From NCBI RefSeq assembly GCF_007679965.1, contig NZ_VEHL01000007.1, positions 186,001-250,000 on the forward strand: a DNA stretch of 64,000 nt, in the 5' to 3' direction. Below the pieces are notes generated by a model. That model saw only the letters and a program-made list of their open reading frames with translations. It searched no databases and had not been told where the DNA came from. The translations under genes were made by a program, and so were the position numbers. Shown here in pieces: positions 1 through 7,803 of this stretch; the first letter of the stretch is position 1; every line of letters starts with the position of its first letter. The stretch is from Bordetella genomosp. 13. GTDB taxonomy: Bacteria > Pseudomonadota > Gammaproteobacteria > Burkholderiales > Burkholderiaceae_B.

Positions 1-1
1 C

Positions 2-628
2 GCCGAGCTTCTCATCTTCGGCCTGCCCATTGATACGGACGCGGGGTGGCAGGCGCTGTCGGACGTTAGGCAGGTGCTCTCGCCCACCCGGATCCTGCTG
101 CTGGTGGATGCCATCCCGACGCAGGCACTGGCCAGGCTGCCAGAAGGCAGCGTACGCGGGTGTCTCATGAAGCGCGCCTCGATCGAGGTCCTCGAGGCCG
201 CCATCCGGTTGGTCATGGCGGGCGGACAATGCTTTCCCAGCGGACAGACCGCGCCGTCCCACGCTGGCGAGATCCGCTTCAATCCCGCGGCGGACATGCG
301 CGAGGAAATCGTCTATCCGGCCGTCGGGTTTCATCCGATCTCCGAGCCTCCGCTATCGGCGATGGCATCCGGCGCGCAACTGCTCAACATCACGCCGCGG
401 CAATACGAGGTGCTGGTGCTGCTGTCGCGCGGCTATCCCATCAAGACGGTCAGCCGCATGCTCAACATCTCGGTGGCGACGGCCAAGACCCACGCCTGCA
501 CGCTCTACCAGCGCCTGCAGGTGAAGAACAAGGGCGAGGCCGTGTACACGGCATTGCAGCGCGGCGCCACGCTCAATTGGGATCCGCTGCACGCCAACGG
601 GTCCGAGTATGAGACCACGCGCGCCTGA
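2..628 (+). CDS. LuxR/NarL-type regulator with degenerate receiver, 5' end outside window
   Basis: The frame is open from base 2 to the TGA at 626-628, so the start lies left of the window; 208 residues are visible. The C-terminal third is a LuxR/NarL helix-turn-helix (ITPRQYEVLVLLSRG, then SVATAKTH). The part before it matches the second half of a response-regulator receiver and keeps the conserved Lys (LMKRAS). The strand that should carry the phosphorylated Asp reads LLIFGLP, with Gly in its place. It resembles the next gene along its whole length (MAGGQCFP versus LAGGQCFP before the linker), so the two are tandem paralogues. NarL-type proteins bind DNA as dimers; without the Asp, control by a kinase is unlikely. 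The target is unknown. The convergent exopolysaccharide operon is a guess from position only. Confidence 0.8.
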   Translation, partial: AELLIFGLPIDTDAGWQALSDVRQVLSPTRILLLVDAIPTQALARLPEGSVRGCLMKRASIEVLEAAIRLVMAGGQCFPSGQTAPSHAGEIRFNPAADMREEIVYPAVGFHPISEPPLSAMASGAQLLNITPRQYEVLVLLSRGYPIKTVSRMLNISVATAKTHACTLYQRLQVKNKGEAVYTALQRGATLNWDPLHANGSEYETTRA

Positions 629-932
629 GCACGCCGCCAACCCGCGCGAAGCGGACGTGCCAGGCGCACGTCGAACCGTCGCATTCGCCATGCCGTGGGC
701 CCGTTTTTCGAGCCCGCGGCCATTGCGCCGCACCCCAATGCCCTCTCGTCCGTAAGTCCTAGGCATGCCCTTGCGGCATCGCTCTTTCGCTGTGTACGCA
801 GTCGTCCGCACGACGGAGTTCAATGCTGAACGGACGCTGATACGATGAATTCAGCCCTTCCGTGACGCCGCGAATATCCCTTCGTGCCGCCATTTCTGGA
901 ATGCGGCGCATCGTAAAAGAGGATTGCGGCGA
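629..932. other. intergenic region between the two LuxR paralogues
   Basis: About 300 bases without a convincing gene. Frames through it lack a ribosome binding site and look like shadows. It presumably holds the promoter of the downstream LuxR gene, but I cannot pick out a clear -35/-10 pair. No terminator-like hairpin with a T run was seen after the first gene. Confidence 0.4.
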
Positions 933-1601
933 ATGACCACCGTCCTGATCGAGGAATACGCCATTCTGCGCGTCGCCATCCAGCACGCCCTTGAAATGGC
1001 ACGCAGTCCCGAAAGCATCATGGCCATGGCGCCCAACAGGCTGGAGGACCCCTCGATCTCAATGGCTCGCCCCGTCGAGCTGCTGGTGCTGGGAACCACC
1101 GGGGACATCGGCACCGATCTGCGCGTGCTGTCGGCCTCGATGTCGCTGCTGACGCCGCAGCACACGCTGGTGCTGCACGACGCGCTGGACGAGCGCCTGA
1201 TGCGTGAATCGGCGCGCGTCGGCGTGGGCGGGCTGCTGCCCAAGTCGTCCCTGCCGGCCGCCATCGCGGCGGCCGTGCACCTGGTGCTGGCGGGCGGCCA
1301 GTGCTTTCCGCGCGTGATCCTGGAGACGGCTTCGCACGCGCCGCCGCTGCCGGATCACCACCGGCAGCATGGCGCGCGCGCGTTGACGCCGCGCCAGAAG
1401 GAAATCCTGACCCTGCTGGCCACGGGCCACACCATGCGCGAGATCAGCCGCCAGATCGGCATATCGGTGGCCACAGTGAAGAGCCACGCGCGTACGCTTT
1501 ATTGGAAGCTCAACGCGCGCAACCAGGCCGAGGCGGCCTACATCGCCGTGCAGCAAGGCCTGCTGCAGGACGATCCGGACGGGAAGGAGGACGGGCATTG
1601 A
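933..1601 (+). CDS. LuxR/NarL-type regulator with degenerate receiver domain
   Basis: A 222-residue protein with a receiver-like N-terminus (residues 1-115) and a LuxR helix-turn-helix at about 150-210 (ALTPRQKEILTLLATGHT, then ISVATVKSH). The receiver is atypical: the usual acidic pair is Glu-Glu (VLIEEYA), the phospho-acceptor Asp is Gly (LLVLGTTG), the switch Ser/Thr is His (LVLHDA), and only the conserved Lys remains (LLPKSS). It should act without classical phosphorylation. ATG at 933 is preferred over TTG at 924: an AGAGG motif lies about 10 bases before the ATG but touches the TTG. It ends 42 bases before the convergent exopolysaccharide operon and is a tandem paralogue of the preceding gene. 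It may regulate the capsule locus, but this is inferred only from position. Confidence 0.85.
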   Translation: MTTVLIEEYAILRVAIQHALEMARSPESIMAMAPNRLEDPSISMARPVELLVLGTTGDIGTDLRVLSASMSLLTPQHTLVLHDALDERLMRESARVGVGGLLPKSSLPAAIAAAVHLVLAGGQCFPRVILETASHAPPLPDHHRQHGARALTPRQKEILTLLATGHTMREISRQIGISVATVKSHARTLYWKLNARNQAEAAYIAVQQGLLQDDPDGKEDGH

Positions 1602-1643
1602 ACGGCCGTGGCAGGCTGCGGGATGCCTGCCGCGCCGCTGCCT

Positions 1644-2891
1644 TCAGGGCGTGCCGCGGAACGCGGTCGCCGGCGTGCAGAGCGCGGCAAGCTCGCGCTC
1701 GAACTGCCCCAACACCATCTCGACGTGCAGCTGCGACTGCGCGTGGTGGCGGGCTTCCGCGCCCAGCGCGGCGCGCTGCTGCGGCGCGCGGGCCAGGCGC
1801 AGCAGCGCGCGCGCCATGGCGAACGCGCTTTCCGGCTTCACGACCTTGCCGCAATGCCGCACCACCGCCGCCAGTTCGGTGCCGGGGGCAGCCGCGCAGA
1901 TGACCGGGCGTCCGCTGGCCAGCATGCCGGTCAGCTTGGACGGCATCACCAGGTCGGCCGCGCCGGCCCGCTGCGGCAGCAGATGCACGTCCGCGGTGGC
2001 CAGCAGCGCGGGCAGGCGCCGGGCCGCCTGCAGCGGCAGGAAATGCACGTGCGCGAGCCCCGCGCACCGCGCGTGCAGGGCGCTGCGCTCCGGCCCCTCT
2101 CCGCAGAACACGAAATGCACCTCGGGCACGCGGCGCAGCAACAGCGCGACGTCGGCCAGCGTCTGCAGGCCCTGCTTGCCGCCCATGTTGCCCGCGTACA
2201 TCGCCACCACCGCATCGCGCGGGATGCCCAGGTCGGCGCGGAAGTCGACGCGCGTCGCGCCCTCGATCGCTGCCGTGACGTCGATCCAGTTCGGGAACAG
2301 CACCAGGCGCTCGGCATCGACGCCCTTGTCCCGCGCGCGCCCCAGCATGCGCCGGGAGATCGTCGACACGCGGTCGAAGCGCCGCATCAGCCAGCGCTCG
2401 GCCGTGTCGGCCAGGCCGCGCAGTGCGCGACCTTTCAGCAGGCCCAGCTCGAATGCCGCGTCGACCTCGTAGTCCTGGATGTGCAGCCACGCGCGGGCGC
2501 CGCAGAGCCGTGCGCCCAGCACCGCCGCGGGCGCGCAGAACAGCGGCGGCTCCACCACGATGATGACGTCGGGCCGCCGCGCGGCGCAGTACAGCAGCAG
2601 CGGCAGGCTGGACAGCGCGTAGGTGGCCAGGTGCACCAGGCGCTTGGCGCCGCCCGGCCGCGCCGGCACCCACAGCGGCGAGCGCCATACCTTCACGCCC
2701 TGCCAGAGATGCGCGGCGTAGCGCCACGCCCGGTGGCCCGGGTGCACGCGGTACTGCGGATAGTATGGAGGCGCCGCGATGGCGGTGACCTCGTGCCCGC
2801 GAGCGGCCAGCCAGGCCGCCATCTCGCCGGTGTACTTCCCGATGCCGGTCAGCTCCGGCGCGAAGTTCAAGCCGTAGATCAGGATTTTCAT
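1644..2891 (-). CDS. wcaI: WcaI-like glycosyltransferase (GT4 family)
   Basis: A 415-residue GT-B glycosyltransferase. The N-terminus (MKILIYGLNFAPELTGIGKY) is typical of WcaI of colanic acid synthesis, which adds a sugar to the lipid-linked repeat unit on the cytoplasmic face of the inner membrane. The nucleotide-sugar binding half contains AMYAGNMGGKQGL and a donor-site region PSKLTGMLASGRPV. The start is the ATG at 2891; in-frame codons further upstream lie inside the neighbouring acetyltransferase gene. It is the last gene of the 12-gene minus-strand operon, 10 bases after the acetyltransferase gene. The sugar transferred cannot be read from sequence, though fucose is plausible from the WcaI name and the GDP-fucose genes upstream. 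Confidence 0.85.
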   Translation of the reverse strand: MKILIYGLNFAPELTGIGKYTGEMAAWLAARGHEVTAIAAPPYYPQYRVHPGHRAWRYAAHLWQGVKVWRSPLWVPARPGGAKRLVHLATYALSSLPLLLYCAARRPDVIIVVEPPLFCAPAAVLGARLCGARAWLHIQDYEVDAAFELGLLKGRALRGLADTAERWLMRRFDRVSTISRRMLGRARDKGVDAERLVLFPNWIDVTAAIEGATRVDFRADLGIPRDAVVAMYAGNMGGKQGLQTLADVALLLRRVPEVHFVFCGEGPERSALHARCAGLAHVHFLPLQAARRLPALLATADVHLLPQRAGAADLVMPSKLTGMLASGRPVICAAAPGTELAAVVRHCGKVVKPESAFAMARALLRLARAPQQRAALGAEARHHAQSQLHVEMVLGQFERELAALCTPATAFRGTP

Positions 2892-2901
2892 GGCGGCTCC
2901 G

Positions 2902-3450
2902 TCAGGTGCGCCGCCTGACGGGCCGACATGGCGTCCCGTGGCACACCATGTCGGCGGGCACGTCGCCGAACACCGAGCTGCGCGCGCCCACCACGGCATT
3001 GCGATGCACCGTCACGCCGGGCGCCACGAACACGTCGGTGGCCAGCCAGGCGCAATCCTCGATGACGATGGGACGGCCGCGTATCGGGAAGTCCGGCACG
3101 TCCATGGCATGGTCGGCGGCGCACAGGTAGCTGCGCTGCGACACGACCGCATGGTTGCCGATCTGTATGGTGTCCATGCTGTAGAGCACCACGTCGTCGC
3201 CGATCCAGCAGTGGTCGCCGATGCGCAGCTTCCACGGGAAGGTGATCTCGACGCTGGGGCGCAGCAGCACGCCCTGCCCGACCCGCGCGCCGAATCCGCG
3301 CAGCAGCATCCGGCGAAAGCCATAGGCGAACTGCGGCGACCAGCGGAACGCGGTGCTCTGCACCAGGCGCCACAGCTGCACCACCAGCACGCTCCTGCCG
3401 CGAAAGCTGACGGGCATCCGGAACAGGTCCAGGCGTTGGGAGTTTTCCAT
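2902..3450 (-). CDS. wcaF: WcaF-like O-acetyltransferase, left-handed beta-helix
   Basis: A 182-residue hexapeptide-repeat acyltransferase, the usual length for the colanic-acid acetyltransferases WcaF/WcaB. The repeats run from about residue 60 to 170 (IGDHCWIGDDVVLYS, IGNHAVVSQRSYLC, VTVHRNAVVGARSSVFG), with the catalytic-type His in AADHAMDVP. It should move an acetyl group from acetyl-CoA to a sugar of the repeat unit. The ATG at 3450 lies 13 bases after the preceding glycosyltransferase stop and gives an N-terminus (MENSQRLDLFRMP) that fits the family. It belongs to the exopolysaccharide operon. The acetylated sugar is unknown. Confidence 0.85.
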   Translation of the reverse strand: MENSQRLDLFRMPVSFRGRSVLVVQLWRLVQSTAFRWSPQFAYGFRRMLLRGFGARVGQGVLLRPSVEITFPWKLRIGDHCWIGDDVVLYSMDTIQIGNHAVVSQRSYLCAADHAMDVPDFPIRGRPIVIEDCAWLATDVFVAPGVTVHRNAVVGARSSVFGDVPADMVCHGTPCRPVRRRT

Positions 3451-3463
3451 GGGCGCTCCCGGG

Positions 3464-4357
3464 TCAGCGCGCGGCGTCGCGCACCGTGTCGGCCGGCGCG
3501 GCCGACGGCCGGGGCTGCGCGGCCAGCGTGGCACGCAGCTCGCGGCACTTCAGGCCGATCTGCCAGTAGTAGCCGGCGCGCGCCAGCGCATAGTCCAGCC
3601 CCACCTTGCCGTCCAGGAAGCCCAGGCGCAGCACGTAGCCATGCAGGAAAATGATCGGGGCCTTGAAGGGCAGCGCGTTGAACAGGCGCTTGAGCAGGCG
3701 CCGGGCGCCCACGTTGGCTTCGCGCGGATCGTTCAGCATGCCGCGCACGCGCAGCTTCGCCTCCCAGTCCGAATAGCGGTTGTGCTTGTCGAAGTAGTGG
3801 TACAGCGAGTCGTGGTCGTGGTGTACCATGCGATGGCGCAGCATGAAGGCGCGGCCGTCCACCTGCGGCTGGTAATGGCCTTCGACCTCCCACATGTTGG
3901 CCACGTCCAGGTCGTCGTAGTCCAGGAAGCGCGACCGCGCGCGGTGCAGCAGGGCCAGCTTGTACACGCGGTGGCCATGGCGCAGCTGGCGGCCGCAGAA
4001 CACGTAGTCGAAGCCGATGAACGCGCCGCCCGCGCCACGGTCGAACTGGGGCAAGGCGTCGCGGATCTCGCGGGCCAGCGCCTGCGTCATCACCTCGTCC
4101 GCGTCCACGTACAACACCACGGGGTGCGAGAACGGCAAGTTCTGCAGGCACCACTGCTTCTTCTTCGGATACTGGCGGTTCCACTGGAAGGGCACGACCA
4201 GGGCGCCCAGCGCCGTGGCCATGTCCACCGTCCGGTCGGTGCTGTCCGAGTCGACGACGAACACCTCGTCGAAGTCGGCCAGCGACCTCAGGCACTTGTC
4301 GATGTTCCGTTCTTCGTTCTTGGTCATCACGACCACCGAGACTGGTATGCGATTCAT
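3464..4357 (-). CDS. glycosyltransferase family 2, LgtF/WaaE-like
   Basis: A 297-residue GT-A glycosyltransferase. It begins PVSVVVMTKNEERNI, has VVDSDSTDRT in the nucleotide-binding region, a QYPKKKQWCLQNLP segment typical of the LgtF/WaaE group, and the metal-binding motif YVDADEV (DxD). Enzymes of this group add glucose or a similar hexose in a beta linkage to lipopolysaccharide core or capsule; the sugar used here is unknown. Its ATG overlaps the stop of the preceding GT4 gene in an ATGA junction (4354-4357), so the two are translationally coupled. It acts in the cytoplasm on the lipid-linked intermediate. Confidence 0.85.
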   Translation of the reverse strand: MNRIPVSVVVMTKNEERNIDKCLRSLADFDEVFVVDSDSTDRTVDMATALGALVVPFQWNRQYPKKKQWCLQNLPFSHPVVLYVDADEVMTQALAREIRDALPQFDRGAGGAFIGFDYVFCGRQLRHGHRVYKLALLHRARSRFLDYDDLDVANMWEVEGHYQPQVDGRAFMLRHRMVHHDHDSLYHYFDKHNRYSDWEAKLRVRGMLNDPREANVGARRLLKRLFNALPFKAPIIFLHGYVLRLGFLDGKVGLDYALARAGYYWQIGLKCRELRATLAAQPRPSAAPADTVRDAAR

Positions 4358-5508
4358 GTACGGACTCCCGCCGCGTCGGCATCGCGGCGCGGCAACAAGG
4401 GTTTGAACAGGTCCGCCACCTGGCTGCAGTGGCGCTCCAGCGAGAACTCCGCCGCCCGGCGCGGGCCCAGGCAGGCCAGCAGGCGCCGCCGGGCCGGATC
4501 GCGCGCCAGGGCGCCTATCACCCGCGCCACCGCCGCCGCGTCGCCCACGGGCACCAGCTCGCCGAACCTGCCGTCCTGCAGGATCTCGGCGGGTCCCGAC
4601 GGACAGTCCGTGGCGACCACGGGCACGCCCAGGCACAGCGCCTCGACCAGGGCCAGCCCGAAACTTTCCCGCTCCGACACCGACACGAAGATGTCGGCGG
4701 CGGCCAGCATCGGAAAGGGGTTGTCCGCGTGGCCCGCCAGATGCACCGGACTGCCCGGGCGCACCCGCGCGATCTCGGCCTCCAGGTCGGCCCGCAGCGG
4801 GCCGTCGCCGACCACGATGATGCAGATGCCCGGATCGTCCAGCAATTGCGCGGCGGCGATCAGGGTGGCGAAGCCCTTGCCCTCGACCAGGCGCCCCACC
4901 GCCACCACGTACACCGTTCCGTCGTCGTCCAGCGGCGCGGGACAGGCCCGCGCCTGGGCGCGCACCTGCGCCAGCGCGACGCCGTTGTAGACGTGGCGGC
5001 ACTTGGGCCGCAGCGACGGCGCCATGGCGACCAGGTCGTCGACGACGCCGCGCGACACGCCGACCACCCGGTCGTGCCTGCCGTAGCCCAGCCGCAGCAA
5101 CAGGCGCTTCAGGCGCGCCTGCCCTGTCTGGCGATAGTGCGCGCCGGGACTGTTGTGCTCGAAGGCCACGCAGCGGAAGGCGCCGGGCCGCAGCAGGCGC
5201 GCGGCGGCGACCAGCAGGTTGCAGAACAGGCCATGCGAACACACGACCGCCGGGCGTTCGCGGCGGATGGCGGCCAGCAGGCGCAGCAGTATCCAGGGCG
5301 CCAGCAGATGCATGGTGGTTCCGCCGATGCGGCGCGCCACGCCGCGCGTCACGCGCGCCTGACCAGGCGCCAGCTCGTTGTCGCCGCGTCGCGCGCAGAA
5401 CAGGGCCGTGGACAGCCCATGCGCGGGCAACTGCTCGACCTGCGCCTGTACGCACCGGCCCACGCCGCCGCGCTGCAGGTCGGGCACCACGAAGAGCACG
5501 TCAACCAT
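4354..5508 (-). CDS. glycosyltransferase family 4
   Basis: A 384-residue GT-B enzyme. The N-terminal glycine loop is in VPDLQRGGVGRCVQ, the donor-binding half holds VAVGRLVEGKGFATLI, and the E-x7-E region is SERESFGLALVEAL, all standard for GT4. It transfers a sugar from a nucleotide donor to the growing repeat unit. ATG 5508 is chosen because it overlaps the end of the upstream polymerase gene by 8 bases and opens directly into the first beta strand (MVDVLFVVPDL). The 3' end overlaps the next gene by four bases. Donor and acceptor are not known. Confidence 0.85.
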   Translation of the reverse strand: MVDVLFVVPDLQRGGVGRCVQAQVEQLPAHGLSTALFCARRGDNELAPGQARVTRGVARRIGGTTMHLLAPWILLRLLAAIRRERPAVVCSHGLFCNLLVAAARLLRPGAFRCVAFEHNSPGAHYRQTGQARLKRLLLRLGYGRHDRVVGVSRGVVDDLVAMAPSLRPKCRHVYNGVALAQVRAQARACPAPLDDDGTVYVVAVGRLVEGKGFATLIAAAQLLDDPGICIIVVGDGPLRADLEAEIARVRPGSPVHLAGHADNPFPMLAAADIFVSVSERESFGLALVEALCLGVPVVATDCPSGPAEILQDGRFGELVPVGDAAAVARVIGALARDPARRRLLACLGPRRAAEFSLERHCSQVADLFKPLLPRRDADAAGVRT

Positions 5509-6865
5509 GATGCGGCAACCTCGGGAAAGAAGACCGGGTGGGTGCGCGCACGGGCGCGTCCAGGCGCCGTGCCGCCGCGGCGGGCCATGCCGGCGGCGTC
5601 CGCGGCCGGATGGGTTCCATGGGCCGCCCCGTCGGCCGGGCGGCGGCCGGCATGGCGGGCGGGGTGCGGCTGCGCACCACCGACAGGCAATAGGCCAGCA
5701 GGAAGCCCGTGAACGCCGTCTTGGGGGCATAGGCCAGTCCCGCCGACATGGAGTCGACCAGCAGGTAGACGGGCAGGCAGGCGATCAGGTAGCGGCGATG
5801 CAGGTCCAGGTTCGGATCGCCGCAGCGCCGGCCCATGGCCAGCAGCATCAGCAGCAGGCAGGGCGCCATGATGAACACCGTGCCCACGACGCCGAACTTC
5901 ATCAGGTAGAAGGTCCACGAGTTGTGCGAGAAGGTGCTGAGCTCGAAGGTGTCCTCCCCCATCACCCAGCTGCGCAGGCCGGCCCCATGTCCGAACATGG
6001 GCTTCTCGCGGAACAGCGCCATCTGCCCCTCGTACTCCTGCACGCGCGCGCCATAGCTGGAGTCCTCGTCCAGCGCCTCCACCGTCAGCACCCGCTGCGA
6101 CAGCACGTCCAGGTAGCCGATGGCCTGGAACACCAGCAGTCCGGCCACGATCGCCGGCACGAAGATCGTCACCGAGCGCCGCCATGCGCCCACCTTGCCG
6201 CCCAGCATCACGGCGATGCCCAGCGTCAGCGCCAGCTGCAGATACTGGCTGCGGTTCAAGCTGAACACCAGCGCCAGGAACATGAACATGACCATCAGGT
6301 ACGCCGCGCGCGAGGTCAGTCCCAGCTGCTGGCGGAAGTACAGGATCGAGACGATCGACATGGGCAGCACCCAGATGCCCAGGTTGGCGTCGCGCACGGG
6401 CTCGATGGTGCTGAAGCCCAGCGCCTGCTTGGCCAGCATCAGCACGGACACGGCCAGGCCGCTGGCGACGATGGCCCACTGCAGGCTGCGGTGCGCGGCC
6501 GGGCTGGCGAGGTCCTTGTAGCAAAGGTAGGGCGTGGCCAGGAAATAGAACACGATGCGCAGGTCGCGGGCCACGTCGCCGTAGCTGGAGCCCGGCGGCG
6601 GCGATGCCCTGAGCAGGACGTAGCCGATGGCCAGCAGGTTCAGGCCCATCAGCAGCGTGATGCGCGCCGGCGGCAAGGTGTAGGCGGCGGGGTCGGCCAG
6701 GCGGATGCCCTTGACCAGCACGATGGCCACGAACATCACATCGAACGCCGACAGCTTGAACTCGCCCACCGAGAGGACGAGCCATTCGTTGCTCAGCGCC
6801 AGCGCGCTGAAGACGAACAGGCACAGGTAAGGCAGGGTCGAGGCATGGCGGTAGCGGGGTTGCAT
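5501..6865 (-). CDS. wzy: Wzy-like O-antigen/exopolysaccharide polymerase
   Basis: A 454-residue integral membrane protein with roughly ten to twelve hydrophobic segments and a large hydrophilic loop in the second half (about residues 270-320), the layout of Wzy polymerases and O-antigen ligases. The loop ends in MFGHGAGLRSWVMG, like the conserved loop of the Wzy_C family. In a Wzx/Wzy pathway it would join repeat units at the periplasmic face. Position between glycosyltransferase genes of a complete Wzy-type locus supports polymerase over ligase. Start: ATG 6865, 11 bases after the preceding stop; ATG 6886, overlapping that gene, is possible. The C-terminal 60 residues are Pro/Ala/Arg-rich and probably cytoplasmic. 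Confidence 0.8.
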   Translation of the reverse strand: MQPRYRHASTLPYLCLFVFSALALSNEWLVLSVGEFKLSAFDVMFVAIVLVKGIRLADPAAYTLPPARITLLMGLNLLAIGYVLLRASPPPGSSYGDVARDLRIVFYFLATPYLCYKDLASPAAHRSLQWAIVASGLAVSVLMLAKQALGFSTIEPVRDANLGIWVLPMSIVSILYFRQQLGLTSRAAYLMVMFMFLALVFSLNRSQYLQLALTLGIAVMLGGKVGAWRRSVTIFVPAIVAGLLVFQAIGYLDVLSQRVLTVEALDEDSSYGARVQEYEGQMALFREKPMFGHGAGLRSWVMGEDTFELSTFSHNSWTFYLMKFGVVGTVFIMAPCLLLMLLAMGRRCGDPNLDLHRRYLIACLPVYLLVDSMSAGLAYAPKTAFTGFLLAYCLSVVRSRTPPAMPAAARPTGRPMEPIRPRTPPAWPAAAARRLDAPVRAPTRSSFPRLPHHG

Positions 6866-6875
6866 GGCGGGCTCG

Positions 6876-7793
6876 CTAGCGGGCATGCCAGTCGTCGCGA
6901 CCGGCGAACTTGTGCAGCAGCTTCTCCATCAGGTAGTCGATGTCGCCCTGCCGCGCGTGCGCGGCCACCTTGGCCGCGCGGCACGACCAGCCGAACAGCC
7001 GGCCATTGCCCTCGCCCGCCGCGCGGATCTCGCCCACGATCTGGTCGCGCTCGCTCTGCAGCACGTCCTGCATCAGCGTCGTCTTGGTCTGGTCGTGCGC
7101 GGTGTACACGCCCATAGCATCCGGCACGATCACGTTGGGACCGTCGCGCAGCAGCCGGCTCCACAGTTCCAGGTCCATGCAATAGCGCATCCGCTCGCTG
7201 AGCATGCCGTGCCGCAACAGGCTGCTGCGGCGGAATATCGCCGCCTGGTTCGGGATCGAGGCGCGCACCACCGTCAGCTTGGCGCGGTCCAGCGGGGTGT
7301 AGAAGACCCGCCGGAACACGCGGTTCTCGGCGTCGGCGACCAGCAGGTTGCCGCTGACGATGGACGGCTTGCGGCGCGCCGCGGCGCGGCCCAGCTTGAG
7401 CAGGGCGCCGGGGCAATAAAGGTCGTCGGAGTTCTGCCAGCCCACGTACTCGCCCGTGGCCATCGCGAAGCCCTTGTTGATCGCGTGCGACTGTCCGCGG
7501 TCCGGCTTGCTCTCCCAGTACGCGAGGTGCTTCTCGTACTTGCGGATGATGTCCACGCTGCCGTCCGTCGAGCCGCCGTCCATGATGATGTACTGCAGGC
7601 CGGGATAGCCCTGGTTGAGCACCGACAGAATGGTGCGCTCCAGGAAGGCCGCCTGGTTGTACGAGGGCGTGACGATCGTCAGGCTGGGCAGGTCCGTGTC
7701 GCGGACCTGGGACGGCACCTGCAGGCGGCTGACGAAGTCGACCAGCATGCGGGTGGATCGCGAGTGGCGGTTGCGCATCAATGACCTCAGCAT
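6876..7793 (-). CDS. glycosyltransferase family 2, WcaA/WcaE-like
   Basis: A 305-residue GT-A glycosyltransferase: SLTIVTPSYNQAAFLERT at the start of the fold, YIIMDGGSTDGS in the donor site, and QNSDDLY as the DxD-type metal motif. Enzymes with this pattern in colanic-acid-like loci add one sugar to the undecaprenyl-linked repeat. The gene lies 10 bases after the flippase gene and just before the polymerase gene in the same operon. The sugar is not predictable. Confidence 0.85.
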   Translation of the reverse strand: MLRSLMRNRHSRSTRMLVDFVSRLQVPSQVRDTDLPSLTIVTPSYNQAAFLERTILSVLNQGYPGLQYIIMDGGSTDGSVDIIRKYEKHLAYWESKPDRGQSHAINKGFAMATGEYVGWQNSDDLYCPGALLKLGRAAARRKPSIVSGNLLVADAENRVFRRVFYTPLDRAKLTVVRASIPNQAAIFRRSSLLRHGMLSERMRYCMDLELWSRLLRDGPNVIVPDAMGVYTAHDQTKTTLMQDVLQSERDQIVGEIRAAGEGNGRLFGWSCRAAKVAAHARQGDIDYLMEKLLHKFAGRDDWHAR

Positions 7794-7803
7794 GTTCTTT
7801 GAG

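Noticed and set aside
1608..2918. Long plus-strand open frames across the wcaI gene and similar long frames opposite many other genes
   Set aside because: They lie opposite or out of phase with genes that have clear motifs, carry Arg/His/Ala-rich low-quality translations, and have no ribosome binding sites. They are typical shadows in GC-rich DNA.
3012..4382. 456-residue minus-strand frame overlapping the acetyltransferase and GT2 genes
   Set aside because: Its translation is Arg/Pro/Ala-rich without domains and is out of phase with two genes that have strong family motifs.
6846..6856. GGCGGTAG-like ops/JUMPstart motif
   Set aside because: It lies inside the wzy coding region on the strand opposite to transcription, far from the operon leader, so it cannot act as an RfaH recruitment site.
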